Counted from the first letter of the stretch, positions 33,512 through 47,025 are shown. The stretch: DNA of 64,000 nucleotides from Capitulum mitella (GCA_030062745.1 CP099842.1:29513307-29577306), one strand, 5' to 3'. Notes: generated by a model from the sequence alone, not told the origin. Translations and numbers: made by a program.

Positions 33512-33955
33512 GATCCGACTGTCCCTCCCACGCTTTGGGCCCTGCCGCGGCGTCCTGTCCCGTCCCTGCTGGAGTTCCCCGCAGACCTCGGCTGGAGCTG
33601 CTCGCCGCTCTCGGCTGGAGTGGATCCGACTGTCCCTCCCACGCTTTGGGCCCTGCCGCGGCGTCCTGTCCCGTCCCTGCTGGAGTTCCCCGCAGACCTC
33701 GGCTGGAGCTGCTCGCCGCTCTCGGCTGGAGTTGATCCGACTGTCCCTCCCACGCTTTGGGCCCTGCCGCGGCGTCCTGTCCCGTCCCTGCTGGAGTTCC
33801 CCGCAGACCTCGGCTGGAGCTGCTCGCCGCTCTCGGCTGGAGTTGATCCGATTGCCCCTCCCGCGCTCTGGGCCCTGCCGCGGCGTCCTGTCCCGTCCCT
33901 GCTGGAGTTCCCCGCTGACCTCGGCTGGAGCTGCCCGCCGCTCTCGGCGGAAGTT
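33512..33955. repeat. 111-bp tandem repeat, 4 copies
   Basis: GATCC marks recur at 33512, 33623, 33734, 33845 and 33956, exactly 111 bp (37 codons) apart, with most of the unit conserved between copies. Because 111 is divisible by three, several frames on both strands stay open across the array, giving 37-residue repeats in up to 273-codon open frames. None is clearly coding. Confidence 0.95.
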
Positions 33956-36900
33956 GATCCGATTGTCCCTCCCGCGCCGCGGACTCGGTCGGCCTGCGCC
34001 GCGGGAGCCGGGGCTCCACACACACTCCACACACACCGCTCCACACACACTCGCCGCCCCTGGCCCGGGACGGCTCCGCCGCGCGAGCTCTGCAGTGGAG
34101 GTTCAGCAGTTTTGCGGACGAAAAGGTGACGCCAGCAGCAACATCCTGTGGCAGTACCAGTTGACGCTGTTCTTGACTCAGCTGGAGGGGATGTGGAGGA
34201 AACTGCAGTTTGTTCGACTGCTATCGAGGGAACGAGGCGCGATATGGTTTTAATTCCTTCCGGCGTTAGTCATTCGATACCAATGACTCGCCGAAATGTC
34301 GACGCGACAGCGACCTTCAGTGGAGGTTTGAATAGCTGTAGATCGATTACGTGTAAATGTTGGGATATGAAATATAATATGAAGGTTTTGCAATGTGGAA
34401 TGGATGATGTTTAGTGGTGAGAGACTTTCTTTATGACCTTGGGTGGGAGTGTCAAAGAAAAGAAGTCTGTGCTGGAGTTGGGTTTTCATTTTACGTTGCT
34501 GTTAACCCATGATGGCTTTGTTAGCTATGAATATTTCGGGAAGCTAAGATTGATAAGGATCGAACCAGAATTGCATAATATACTATACAAGGATGGATAG
34601 ACGTCATCATACATCATGGGTTTAAGGTAGTCATAAGTTGTTTCAATCGTTGTCTTTCATTTCTCAAGTGGATGTTCTGAAATAAGTTCCGTTACTTCCC
34701 AGCCTCATCACCATCATCAGAAGATTACGGCCTGTTTGTCAAAGTCACAGATTTATGTAGCGCCCAGTAATAAACGCCCGACGCGCCCGGGCCTAACGCT
34801 AGACCGATAAACACCTCCCGGCCCCAGATTGATGGTGGGCTATCATAAAGCCTCCACAATGGTCCTGACACCGTTACCGATTCCCCCGCTCCGGTCTGGC
34901 GGCACCCTGCCGCTGAGCTGGCCGGAGATCCGGCGCGGAGACGGAGCTGGATCTCTCCGGGAAGCATCCGGATCTGGGATCTGCTTCCTACCGGCGAGCA
35001 GAGCCCAGAGGAACCGGCGCTTTGTCGAGCTCCGTTTGTGCCGATACGGATCTGGGATCCGGTCCACGCGTTCGAGCGGACCCCTGAGACAGCGGCTGGA
35101 CGGAGGTCCAGTGGCTCAGGGAAGGATCGGATCTGGGGTCCTCTGCTCGCCGCCGAGCCAGACATCCCGTCAGTCGATTCACGTCAGACGTTCGAAGCAG
35201 CTGCTAGCTCAGACGAGACACTCGTGTTGGCAAACAAATCAGGCCAGCGACTCGCTTCAGCGGCTAGCTCCGTCTGCACTAACTGTCGTCTACCTGACAA
35301 GGTGGAACGTACGTTCACGCCTCAGCGGGCTCTGTACATCCAGCCAGATGCCAGCCGTCAGACAGTCGCTGTCTACACGTCCGGTCTGAGATTTCCACCG
35401 CTGCTGTACCGACGTGAATTGTCATCTGATCCACTTGCCATCACTTCAACGCTGTCTCACCGAGCTCCACGTGTTCCCATCGTGCCTCCTGACGCGTTTT
35501 CTGCCGTTAATCTGCCGTCAAGTCTTCTCGTCTGCCGTCACGTCTCGTCGGACGAATATGCCAAATCACATTCTATGTCGATCTCTCCGGCTGTTTCGCT
35601 TGCCCGGATGAAATGCGGTACATCTGCTCCAACGCTGACGTTTCGCGTGCGCGGTATTCCGGACATCTCTTCTTTGCCTGTTGCCCATGCCCTCTGCACC
35701 GCGAATCCGTGGCGCGTCGATTTGACCCGGTCATGGACCCGCTTTGACCCGGTCACGGACCTGCGTCGGTCACCGCCGCGGCGTCGCCTCGGTCGATAGT
35801 GGCGCCGCCATCCGCCTGCCCGCCGGCCCGCCGCCGCCGTCGATTGCCGTGCCGCGTGGCGGCCTGTTGATACAGCTGGGAGGCGCCCCGTCTCCGGCGG
35901 CCTGCGGTTGTAACGCGTGGGAGCCTCGTGGCGTGAGAGCCAGCTCGCCGTCTCCACTGTTGGTTTGGCCGGTTGATTTACGCGCCGTGCTGGTGGCCGC
36001 TTGAGACGCGACGGCGCGGCGCCTCATCGTCGGCGTTCCTGCAGGTCTGGGCTGGCCTGCAGTAATCGCTCCTCTCAGCCCGAAGTCCATTTCGCCGACG
36101 TCCGGCTCGGCCGACGCCGGAGCTGTCGGTCGGTTCATTTGTCCGTCGTCGCCGCGGCCGGGCTGGGCTGAACCCGCCGCGCCCCCGGCCCGGCTGCGGT
36201 CGGTAAGCCGTCTCTGCGCCGTCTGCCGGGACCGCGGCGACGCCGCAGACGGCGGGCGTGCCAGCCCGGCGCCGGCCCGGGCCGGCTCTGCCCGCGGCGG
36301 CCCGACAGGCCCGGATCGGAGCCGTTTGTTGTGGTCAGGTCACAATGGAGGGGCCCGGCCGCCGGCGACAAGGCCGGAGCCCCTCCCCCCCCCCCCCGGT
36401 GAAGCCGGTCCGACCAGGGGGAGGGGAAGAAGAGCTTCTGTGCAGCGATGCACGTGCTGGGACTCGTGCGATTGCGGGCTGCGTGGCATGGGGCTTTCGT
36501 ATTCTTTCTGGTGACAGTCAGGTGCCATTTAAAGCTGATTTCCCAGAAGATCGTGATTCTGGTCTGACACGGTGTTTGCGACGGGCGTTCGACCAGCAGT
36601 GTTCGTTTTTCAAAGCCCACGCAAACATGCAGGAATGCAGGAAAAGATAAGCAAGCGTCTTTTACCACAGTGAAGTTCCGCATGCAGTCGATGAATCAAT
36701 GTTCATGATATCGAAAAGGGATGTAATCTGCTGGGTCAACTCGAAGTATTTACATGGACGTCGGTTACTTTCCCATGCATGCTGATTTAACGAACCGAAA
36801 AAGCGGAAAGCAATGTCGGAAAATCTGATGATCGTTTTTCAGAATGTTCAGTCGGTGGATCTCGCCAACAAATTGCTACGTGATTTGCTTTAAGACGTTT

Positions 36901-39462
36901 CATAAACGTGTGCATTAGAGCATTCACCTTTTAAAGTAGCAACAGGGATCATCTGCCTTACTCATATCACGTCCATGGGAGTAAAAATGACGTAAAATGG
37001 CGTTATATGCCATCCTATTTCACCTGACAACCATTTGGGCGGGAGGGAAGCGTGATTAGTCCGCGCAGCTCCGTGCCGTAAATGTCCGTCTCCGCGCAAA
37101 GGCACCCCTCTGGTTCTCAGAACGACAGGCGTATCAACGTCAGGCCATGAACAGGCGAGGCATGTCCGCGGGGGCGGGGGCACGCGGCGCCTTGTGATGG
37201 GATGGCCAGCGTCATTTGGCTCAACCGCCACCCGTCATTCTGTGTCACAACACTCAGATCCAAATTACGCGTTTATCCTTATCTGCCGGAATCTAGCCCA
37301 AGGTTTCTCTCAGGCCTGGAAAAACTGGAACGCTCATCCGGCATCATCACACAGAAAAACTGTGTAAAATAGTCTCTGCCCCTGCCACTAGTTTGAGTAC
37401 GTTTCTGTTCTCATTCTTTTCTTTGTTTCGTTGCATTAAGAACGTTTTTTCTTCGTCACTGGGTGCAGAGCATTAAGTAACACAGCCATGGCTTTGCATC
37501 TTATACTAGGATGGTGGATTTCCTTTTCCAAAAATGCACAAAAATGGCCACACCTTCCGATGTCCGCATATTTCAAGGAATTGTCGTTATAATAGGAGCC
37601 AACTTTGTGCGACACATTTCACGTTTATTTTACAACGAATAACCTCGTGCACGTCTGGCTGTAAAATGGGAGACATATTTGCTCGGCATCATTTTTATAT
37701 ATCCATGCAGTTACACTTTTGCTGCAGTCATTGCCTTTTGTCTTTTTTCTTGGGTCGACAAATCTTGCACGGAATGGACATTGTGATAACGTACCCTTCT
37801 CGGAAACAGAGATAACCCAAACGACGAAAGTATGCCTGGGCGTGGCAACAGGCGTCAATCAGCGAAAAGGCAAAACAGAAGGCCTTGCATGCGAGGCCGA
37901 TTTTTACCCCGCTGCTCTTTCCGGCTTCCTTCGTGCTTTTTGCTGCAGTCCTGGCCATCGTCTGCGCGAACTCGGCCGCATGCGTCACAGTGCCGCGGCT
38001 TCGGTGGTCGCGTGCATCGGCCTGACAGAAAAAAAACGCGGCGGGTCGTGCGGCGGCCTGGCAGCCGGATAGGCCGGCGCCCAGTTTGGGCCTGCTGTCA
38101 GGCCTCAGGACGTCAGCTCCGCCTCGCAGTTAGCTCGCCCGTCCGCTTACGGCCAGAGCCGGCCGGTAACACACAGCGACGGCAGTAGGACTGTTTGTAT
38201 TTTGAGCTTCGTGTTTTGCAAGCTTTTGCCGCTTTGTGGACGTTTTCAGACTGGACCTGCTCTATTGCGGTCTGAACTCGGGAAAAATTTCGTCCGTCTC
38301 TCAATGCCAGGACACGCTGAGTTTGACAGCTTCAGACAGAGAATGACGTGCTGGCAGGGCGTGCAAGCCGGAGATGGCCGCCGAATTGTCACATACTTTT
38401 CCGCCTCTCGACTCATTCTTGATGATGTCGCAGATCCATCTGGCGTTGTGGTCATTCCTGTTACGGAATGTTTTATAGACTAAGACTAAGCCTCTGGCGG
38501 TTTACCTCCCGCTGAATGTGCGGCTTAGAAACCTCACAAGTGCAGGTTGCGGCTTATAAAACATGTATTGTCTTATTGCCGGCGGTTTTGTTGAGAGCTG
38601 TGTTTTCAGCGGAGCTGGCGTGACGGCGATTGGCCCGCTGAACGGTACTCCGCCCGCTACCGTCGCCGTGCGCGGGTGCGGTTTATTTTCACTGCGTGCG
38701 CGCGTGTGTTTGTCAGCGCCTGGACGGATGCCTGCCGTTGACAGCCGGCTGGAGGGCGGCCAAGCGGCGGCCGGCCGCTGGCAGCGGCGTCGCGGCCCGC
38801 TCGTCCGAGCGTGACGCTCACCGCGGCACGAGCGACCGCCGCCGGTCGCCTGGGCTGCCTCTGAGGCCCGCCCGGCGACCTGGTGACGTGCAGAGCTGCA
38901 CGGCGCCGTCCTTTGGTCACGACAGAGCCCGAAAGGGGATCATTCCGACGAGGCTGACCCGGCCGTGCAGCACGGCGCCGTCCCCTGCACGACGGTCTCC
39001 CGGAGAGCCTCTTGTGCACGGCCTGGTGACCTGGGACTCTGCAGAGCTGGACCTGTCCGGCTCTGGACGCTGGGCGGCGCTGCAGGGGCGATTTGAAGTC
39101 CGACGCGCAGGGCTGGCCGCTGAGTAGCGCCCAGCTGTGGAGAACGCGCGCTGTCAGCGCGCGCAGACGGCCAACGTTGCGCATTTTCACCTCGAAATCC
39201 GGCGGAGCAAACAGCGGAGACGGCGACATGTGTGGGCCGGAACACGGCTGATTGGCGTGAGTTTCCGCGCCGAGCGGCGAGCGCAGGCGACAGGCCGTGC
39301 CGGGCCGCGGCCGGCCTGACGGCGCGGCGCAGCGCCGTGCGGGAGCGGGCCCGTTGGCTGCGATGACTCAGCCGCTGCCAGATGGCCGCGCCGCCGGCTG
39401 TCGCTGCCGGCTCCAGCGGTCCGGCCCGCGGCCGACGGCCGGTCGCCGGCGGTCGCCGTACC
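33956..39462. other. No supported gene
   Basis: A partial fifth repeat unit and CACACA-rich sequence to 34060; AT-rich 34100-34720; a moderately GC-rich area 34850-35780 carrying a 253-codon + strand open frame with no recognisable domain and repeated GGATCTGGGATC words; a GC-rich island 35780-36420 with 13 C at 36385-36397; AT-rich 36500-37850; GC-rich 38600-39450. Confidence 0.4.
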
Positions 39463-39995
39463 GGTCACGGTCTCTGCCGGACACCCGGACCGGTCACGGT
39501 CTCTGCCGGACACCCGGACCGGTCACGGTCTCTTCTGGTCACGCCGGACCGGTCACGGTCTCTGCCGGACACCCGGACCGGTCACGGTCTCTTCTAGTCA
39601 CGCCGGACCGGTCACGGTCTCTGCCGGACACCCGGACCGGTCACGGTCTCTGCCGGACACCCGGACCGGTCACGGTCTCTTCTGGTCACGCCGGACCGGT
39701 CACGGTCTCTGCCGGACACCCGGACCGGTCACGGTCTCTTCTGGTCACGCCGGACCGGTCACGGTCTCTGCCGGACACCCGGACCGGTCGCGGTCTCTTC
39801 TGGTCACGCCAGACCGGTTTCGGTCACCGCTGATCACTTCAGACCGATTACGGTCACTGCTGGTCACTCCAAACTGGTCGTCGTCACAGCCATTCACCCG
39901 AACCGGTCACAATCACTGCTGGTCATTTCAGACCGGTTACAGTGACTGCTGGTCACTCCGGACCGGCCACGGTCACTGCTAGCCATCCCGGACCA
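39463..39995. repeat. Alternating 29/30-bp minisatellite
   Basis: Two related units share GGTCACGGTCTCT and alternate: A (29 bp, continues GCCGGACACCCGG) and B (30 bp, continues TCTGGTCACGCCGG). Order over 39463-39815 is A A B A B A A B A B A B. Six further diverged 29-30 bp copies run to about 39995, with substitutions increasing along the array. Confidence 0.95.
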
Positions 39996-40810
39996 AGTTC
40001 TGGACACCGGAGGCCAACCTTTGGTAGTCTTTCGACCAAGTCGATACCCTTCATTTCGTCCATAACTAAACGAGGTGAAGAAAATAGCGTTACCCAGGCT
40101 AGAGTGAACTGGAAATGGTGTAGACTTGGCGAACTGAAGGAGGTACAGCTGGTACCCGTCGCGTTTCACTCGTGTTTGTTTTACGGAAGCGTGAGAAATT
40201 CGAGGCGGTTATGTTTTTTTCTGGAATGTCGATGTATTCTGTGAACTGGGTACCACAACGCCATAGCATTATGGACGATCAGGACATGATCTACCGATCA
40301 TCAATTATGAGTTGCGCATTTTCGGCGTTTTTTTACTACCGTAGACTGCCCGTAACAATGACACTGACAGGCAGGCAATGCCAGGCGCATTCTTGATGAG
40401 GGAAGGCCACTGGCCTTCTGCTTTCCGCGGAAATTCGGAGGAAAGCTGTCGAAATGTTTACTTAATGACGGTCATTACGAGCTGTCAGTCGGTCGGCGTC
40501 ACCGAGGCCCATCAGTGCGTACTAAAATGGCGGCGGCGTCTTGTCGCTGTCAGACGGCACCTGTCGCTCGGAAAAATGAGCCGATTCGAGCATCGAAACG
40601 GGTCGGCTTGGCATGCCGTGCCGTCGTCGGCACGAACCAATCAGTGGAAGCGGCGCGGCGGTGTTTTGCTGCGGTGGGCGGCGATCGGGGTGTGCTGGCC
40701 GGTGACGTGCAGGTGCGCGGTATCGACCCTATCTGCAGCCGCGACAGCGCGGCTCTCATTGCAGTGAGCTTCCTGCTCCCCGCCGACTGCCGTTCGACTG
40801 ACACCGAGCA

Positions 40811-41010
40811 GATCTGGTGTACAGCGGAGATGTCAGGTCTGGTGTACAGCGGAGATGTCAGGTCTGGCGTACAGCGGAGATGTCAGGTTTGGTGTACAGC
40901 GGAGATGTCAGGTTTGGTGTACAGCGGAGATGTCAGGTCTGGCGTACAGCGGAGATGTCAGGTTTGGTGTACAGTGGAGACGTCAGGGCTGGTGGACAGC
41001 GGAGACGTTA
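40811..41010. repeat. 25-bp minisatellite, 8 copies
   Basis: Eight 25-bp units in exact register (core TACAGCGGAGATGTCAGGT). Copies 3 and 6 share GGCGTAC in place of GGTGTAC; the last two copies are the most diverged. Confidence 0.95.
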
Positions 41011-41230
41011 GTTCATCATTTTCGTCAACGTGTCTTGAAACGGAATGACATGGACATATCGGTGCACAGACAAAATGATGTCAAATGCGCGGAGAAGGAA
41101 CTGTTTCAAACGAACAGAGACGGAATATCGTCACTCCTTCAGCAAGGAGTAGCGACACTGCGTCAGAGGTGCGGCACGGCTGGCAGTGGTTACAAGGCGT
41201 CAGACGGCTCCTGGCATGATGGCGGATTGA

Positions 41231-41376
41231 TCAGGAAGCAATCGGGTGGCTTCCAAAGGTTCGTTAATTCGAAACCTCTCCGTCGCTGTGTTCGAATCAG
41301 CGATCAGGAAGGAATCGGACGGCTTCCAGTGGTTCGTTAATTCGAAATCTCTTTCACCGTGTTCGAATAATCGCTG
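41231..41376. repeat. 73-bp direct duplication
   Basis: Copies at 41231-41303 and 41304-41376 share TCAGGAAG, GGCTTCCA, GGTTCGTTAATTCGAAA and GTGTTCGAAT at matching offsets. Confidence 0.85.
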
Positions 41377-41567
41377 TAAGAGTGGATGGTTTCGTAAGAA
41401 CGAAAAAGGAATCGTCCAGAATTTACACCGTGCAATGCTTTTTATCTTATTTTAGGCATGCATGTTTGGCATATGTGCAGCACGCATCAGGTCTGTCCTT
41501 TCATTTGATGTCCGTTGTTGTCAGTTATCAAAGCCGGGGCTAGCACCTGGCCTTGTTTGGCGGGTCG

Positions 41568-42105
41568 GTATCCGCTAGTAGTGCTGGGCGTAATAAATAT
41601 CGACAGCTGCCCGTGGGGTTGATGTCTGCTATTCCTCCGGTAAGTCAGTATCCGCCGCTCTCCGGCGGTTCAGTATCCGTTGTTCCCCAGTGGGTCTGTA
41701 TCCTCTTCTGTCCGGTGGGCCGCTACTGGCTGCAGTTCAGCCGGTCGGTCTCCTCGCCAGCCGGTGTCTGCTGATATCATTGCTTCGATGCCCGCTTCTG
41801 TCCGGTGGTTCGGTGAGCGTTGATGTCCATTGTGGCATTATCCGCCGTTTTCCAGCAGGCCTGTATCCCCTGTTTTACGGTGAGCCGGTATCCGCTGTTG
41901 TCCGGCGGTCCGTATCCTTTGTTCTTTGGTGAGCCTGTATCCGCCGTTGTCCGATTGGTTAGTATCCATCGCTGTCCGGCGGGCCGATATCCGCTGTTGT
42001 CCAGCGGGTCCGTATCTTCACTGTCCGGTGAGCCGGTATCCGCTGTTGTCCGGTGGGTTAGTCCCTGTCGTTGTCCGGCGGGCCGATGTCCGCTGGTGTC
42101 CGGCT
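41568..42105. repeat. Degenerate repeat of GTATCCGCTGTTGTCCGG words
   Basis: Many diverged copies of a unit of roughly 25-35 bp containing GTATCCGC and TTGTCCGG. Spacing is irregular and copies are old. Confidence 0.75.
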
Positions 42106-42280
42106 CGGTATCCGGGACGCCGTTCCATTGATCGCTCGGCTCGGTGGTCGACTGAAGCCCCTCCTTCGGCGGCAGACCGGGCCGCTGGCGTCTTCCGTCC
42201 GCCGTCTGCCGTCTGCTGCGCTATTTGCGGACCTCTGCCGGCGCTGGCAGACGCGTCCGTTTGTCCCCGAGCTCTGCCAG

Positions 42281-42455
42281 GCCGGGCCGGGCAGGAGGTG
42301 GTCCGTCCCAGACCGGGCCGGGCAGGAGGTGACCTATCCCAGACAGGTCGGACAGGAGGTAGCCTGTTCCAGACCGGGCCGAGCAGGAGATGACCTATCC
42401 CAGGCAGGCCGGACAGGAGGTAGCCAGTTCCAGACCGGGCCGGGCAGGAGGCGTT
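42281..42455. repeat. ~30-bp minisatellite, about 6 copies
   Basis: CAGGAGGT or a close variant recurs at 29-31 bp spacing (42292, 42323, 42353 and onward), each with a nearby CCAGACCGGGCC or equivalent. Confidence 0.85.
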
Positions 42456-45400
42456 CTGTCTGTGAGCAGGAGTGGTGCTGTGTTCTGTGCGAATCCCAGC
42501 TATGTTTCTAATAGCTGGCCATGTCGTCCTACGACAGAATAATGCGTTTTATGGCAGAGATAAGTTGAAATGTAAAAGGCACATGTTTTCGGCGGAATGA
42601 AATCTATCTGTATTCATTTCAGACTCTAAAAGTAAAGAAAAACTGCACAAGTCTTCATTCTAAATCCGGAACGCAAAATGCATCTGAAAGTTGAAACAAA
42701 TCATTTGATTTGACGATTCTGTCACAGACTTGCGAAACAACGATGGACAGCAGGAAGGTTATTGTACTACCTTACGCAGTTTTGAAACGTAGATTTCTGC
42801 GTGGTTTTGAAGGCATTAATTGGATGACAGTATCTCATTGGCCTCCGTGTTCCAGATTTCCTTCGCCAGTGTGCCATATAATGAATTATTCCTGCTAAGC
42901 ATGCTGTAGACGTCCAGACTGAATGCAGACTGAATGAAGCTACCTACTCGACGAATGCAGAATGATCCAAACATCAGACATGAATTGGTGAGGACGCCGT
43001 GTCTGCCGGCAGCGGCCGAGTCCGCACTCTGCTTGCAGCTGGCGAATCTCGGGTGTCTCAGTCTGCATATCTGAGTGGCGCTCTCTCCAGCTGTGCGACC
43101 GGCATGCTAATCCAGTGGATGAAATCTCGCTCGCATCGTGCGCGGTCTGCGCGCTCCAAAGTCCCACCCCAAGCTTTGCGTTCAGCGTTGCCACGCGAGC
43201 GCCGCCAGGTGCTGTGTGGCCCAGTATCGCAGGAAATCCTGTTCCTGCAGACAGCTCCAGGGTTTGTGATGTTTCACACGTGTATTTCACACAAGATGTT
43301 TTCACAAGGAGAACCTCTTTTGAAGTTTCCGCTGCTGTACATCCTTTATCCACAAGGCTTCATCCCTATTCATGGAAAACAGCCGGAGAGCTACGGCGCT
43401 CTTTCTTCCGTCATGGGAGCAGGGCGTACCACAAGAACACCACGTAGTTATGCTAAGAAGTGGCGGAATGATGCCAGCTTATGACTGTCTAGAAAAAATC
43501 TTGGTGCGCTGACCTTCAGCCATGGTTGTAAACACGCATGTTTCAGGAGACATACAAGTTATACCAGATGTCTTATTCAGCCGGAGGTATTTTCAGCGTA
43601 GTTCATGCCCCCCCCCTCCGAAAAAAAACAAAAAGGAAGTTCTTAACACTGGATGGTGTTATCACCGAATCAGAACTCCCACGTTTCGTACCCAGATGGC
43701 TTGTTTTCCGATCCCGAAAGGTTACTTTCTTCCGAACTAACGGATCGCCTTCACGTGCAGACTGCTACAGTTGAAAAACTACTGATATCTTTGGAGCAAT
43801 GACAGTGCACGTGAAGGCCATAAGGTCGGAAAGTGCATTGCGCCGGGCGCTTTTTTGTGGCGATTCTTCGCGGTGGCGCCAAAGGCCGGTGCAGCGCCCG
43901 CCAGAGCGTGGCCGTGCACCGTGAGACCACGCCATTGGACGCTGCGGTTGCCCGTGACCGTGAACTCCTGCACGTGAGCCCTGCGGCGGCCGGGAGGCCG
44001 TCTGCGGCGGCGCAGCTCGGTCTGACGGTCCGGCTGCTGTGAACGGAAGTCTGCCGCGCCCGACTGGGCCGCCTCGGCTGCCGCCGCGCCCGGGCCGGGG
44101 CTGGGCAGCCTCAGGGTGGCTCTTAAACTGTCGCCGGGAGTGGTCTAGGGTGCAGCTGTCCGGTTGGGAGGGGTGGGCTGCCGCTCCGCCCGCCCACGGC
44201 CGGAGAGGAGCCAGGGAAACTGCTGCCGGTGACCACAGCCAAGGTTAGATCCCACGAGCGCCCTCGCTCGCGAACTTCACGGGCGGACCGGCGCGGGAAA
44301 AGCGGCGTTCGTTCACCCTCGCCGGTTCGCACGCCGTAGGAGCGGCCTCCTCTGTCGTATCGGAGCCGTGATCGGCCCAGTGGCGGCTGTCACAGCTGGG
44401 GCTGGGGCCGACTGGCGCCCCTGAGTCACTATGCCGCTCACTTCCCACAATTCGGTGTTTCCAATGTTCCAGCCATCAATAAGATTCCAATCTCGGGCAG
44501 TTTTTGCCGTTGGTTGTTGCGGCTGCCCGATCATTACGACTGATATGGGTCAAGCGACCTGGTGCCATGGACAGCGCCTATCTCCGCGATCGGGGCCGGT
44601 AAACCGCACCCCTGCTGAGAGCCACGGCCTGCTCCGCAGTGTCATTGTTCAACTCTGCCCCGCGCCAGCCGCCCCTGTCATTACCTGCATCGTCTGGACC
44701 CCGGCCTCTCACCACCAATCTCATCCCATCACTCAACTCGTGACCGGCCTCGCGTGCGGTCACCAGTGGTGTCGTGCCGCCGGGTCGGCCGCCCGCTCAC
44801 CACTCGTCACCAGACCGGGTGCCTGCCGTGCGGTCACCAGTGGTGTGCCGCCAGGCCCGGCCCACCCGTCTGCTGCTCGGGCGGCGCGCGGGTGGCGCGT
44901 GTTCACCTGTTGTCGGCCGGTTTTGCTGCTGGAGTCGGCCGGGCGGGTCGGTGTTTATCGTCGGCCCGTCAGGGACGCGTCCGGTGGGCCTTGGCCTGCA
45001 TCGCCGCCGCTGCCGCGCGCGCGCCGCGCGCTGGAGCCTCACCTGGAGAGGCGTGCTGCGAGAACCGAGCGGGACAGGGAACGATGTGCTGGAGCTCGCT
45101 GCTCGAAACAGGCTCCGTTGCGGGTAAAGAAGAGGAACAGTTTGTCGATGTCATGGCAGTATGAGTCCTATGTGGGAGACAGTTTTAAAATGATCATGTT
45201 TGTTTACGTTGGGTTTAAAGGCATGGACCAGACTGATTACGAAATTTGGCAGTGTGCAAAATTGCAGACGCAAAGGAACTCGTCTAAAGTAATTCTTTTT
45301 TTGCGTTTAACACCCAAAATATCAAAATTTCACGTAAATTGACGAGGACAACTGGAATCATGCGATCTACTTGAGTATCTGTTTCAGGCTTGAGAAAGTG

Positions 45401-47025
45401 GAGGGAAAACCTGCCTGAAATAGCTGCATGGTGCTGCAGTGCTTCTAAATTTGTCTGAAGTTCGCCTTTATCTCTTATGGGTATCCAGGTTCTTTATCCC
45501 TAGTGCCCCCGATTTTGCCGGCAGACATACCGGTTTCCCGGCTCGTTCAATTACATTCGAGGCCAGATGTTGCACCCATGCTTCATAATCCTGTTCTAAC
45601 GCCACATTTTTTCCATGGCGCTGCTTTCTATTCTGCGAAGCAATGACTCATAATCATGAGTTGCTGTGAATCTGGAAATTCAAGGTCAGTGCGAGCTTTT
45701 TGCATATTTTCGGACCGGCCGATGGTTTTGCGTCTTCAGATACCTTGACCGTTAGGTATTGCAGGAATTATGGAACTGTTAGGTATTGCAGGAATTATGG
45801 AACTGGACGTCACGTTCTCATCAGTTAACCGGTAAAGGTGCCTCTTCCGTATACGCTCCCGACTAGTCTTCTCGTCATCCGCCAGAGACGGCACTGGGGC
45901 CTTGAAAATGGGTAAGCAAGTAAAGCGTTCTCCCGGGTTCCTCCCCTTAAACGCCATCGTATTTAATAGTTAATGATCTCAACACTGTATCTATGGCTCT
46001 CCTCTGCCAACAGTCGCAATTTTTCATGTGTTTTTTTTTGCACATTTTCACGGATTTTGGTGACGCATCCATAACATAAGCTTGGCGTTTTTCCTCGCCT
46101 GTTGGGTTTACACACGGATCGTCCAAGATGCAACAAGAAAGAACGGCCATCCACCAAATGCCACTATACATAAAACCTTTTACAGCAAACCGCAAGCGTA
46201 GATTTTATAAATAGACTTTTTCTTCTAAGAACACTTGGAACAATATTTGACCTAGAACCCGTAATAACACTATAAGCCGCCAGTCAGTTTATCTGCAACA
46301 TACTCCGATGAAAAATGCTGGTTTTGTGTCCGCCTTGCAGAATTTGGCCAGACCAATTACCGTATGACCGGCGTACAAAAATTCACTTGCTTTAGGTGCA
46401 TCAGGTCTGCATTAACGGTAAGCCGCCAAAAACTCCTGCAAATCACGAGTTTCTCCAAAGATAACCTACGAGGATTTCCGTGGCAGACTGATTCGTTGAT
46501 CAGCGTCCTGTTTGTCAGTCTTGTTTAACGTGTTTCGCTATAGTATGTTCCAGGTATATCTGTTAGGGTTATTTTAGTCTAATGGGCCTAAACAGAGAAG
46601 TTTTTTTTTAATCGGAAACATTAAAAACAAATAAGCCGAACCAGGCACACATTTTGTTTTGCGTTAAGATGATGTGTTCATTACTGTTTGGTATTGCAAT
46701 TAAAATCGTAACGCACGGCATTCTACATAGAGCAGACTGGCATCCCAGTTGTTTTTCTGGTCGCAGAGGTGAACAGGGTGCAGCAACGCTGTTCTCGTAA
46801 TATATGGCTGCTAAAACGAAAAAGAAATGCACGGAAGAGAATTTGGAGAAACCGTGCCACGATTCTGCCTCAGTGTTGTTGTCGTCAACACCGTGTGATG
46901 AAAAGACCCGCCAAACCATGGTCTTTTAGTGGGAAATATTGTATACATTGCCTTCCTTTGAACGTCGCCCGCTCGCCAGAGCGCACCCGTCGCTGGGGCA
47001 CTCTTGGCCAGGGACCCTGTTCGGA
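42456..47025. other. No supported gene
   Basis: Mostly AT-richer DNA with GC-rich islands at 43900-44340 and 44640-45110, a 9-C run at 43608-43616, and a 27-bp duplication at 45751-45804. Open frames of 137-303 codons (43.0-43.5 kb both strands; 44431-45342) have no recognisable domain and no convincing splice context. Confidence 0.4.
45751..45804. repeat. 27-bp perfect direct duplication
   Basis: Two adjacent perfect copies starting GTTAGGTATTGCAGG at 45751 and 45778. Confidence 0.95.

Noticed and set aside
35038-35799. 253-codon + strand open frame
   Set aside because: No domain, no splice context, repetitive GGATCTGGG words; kept only as a note.
44431-45342. 303-codon + strand open frame
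   Set aside because: Spans a GC-rich island into AT-rich DNA with a mixture of unrelated compositions; no motif.
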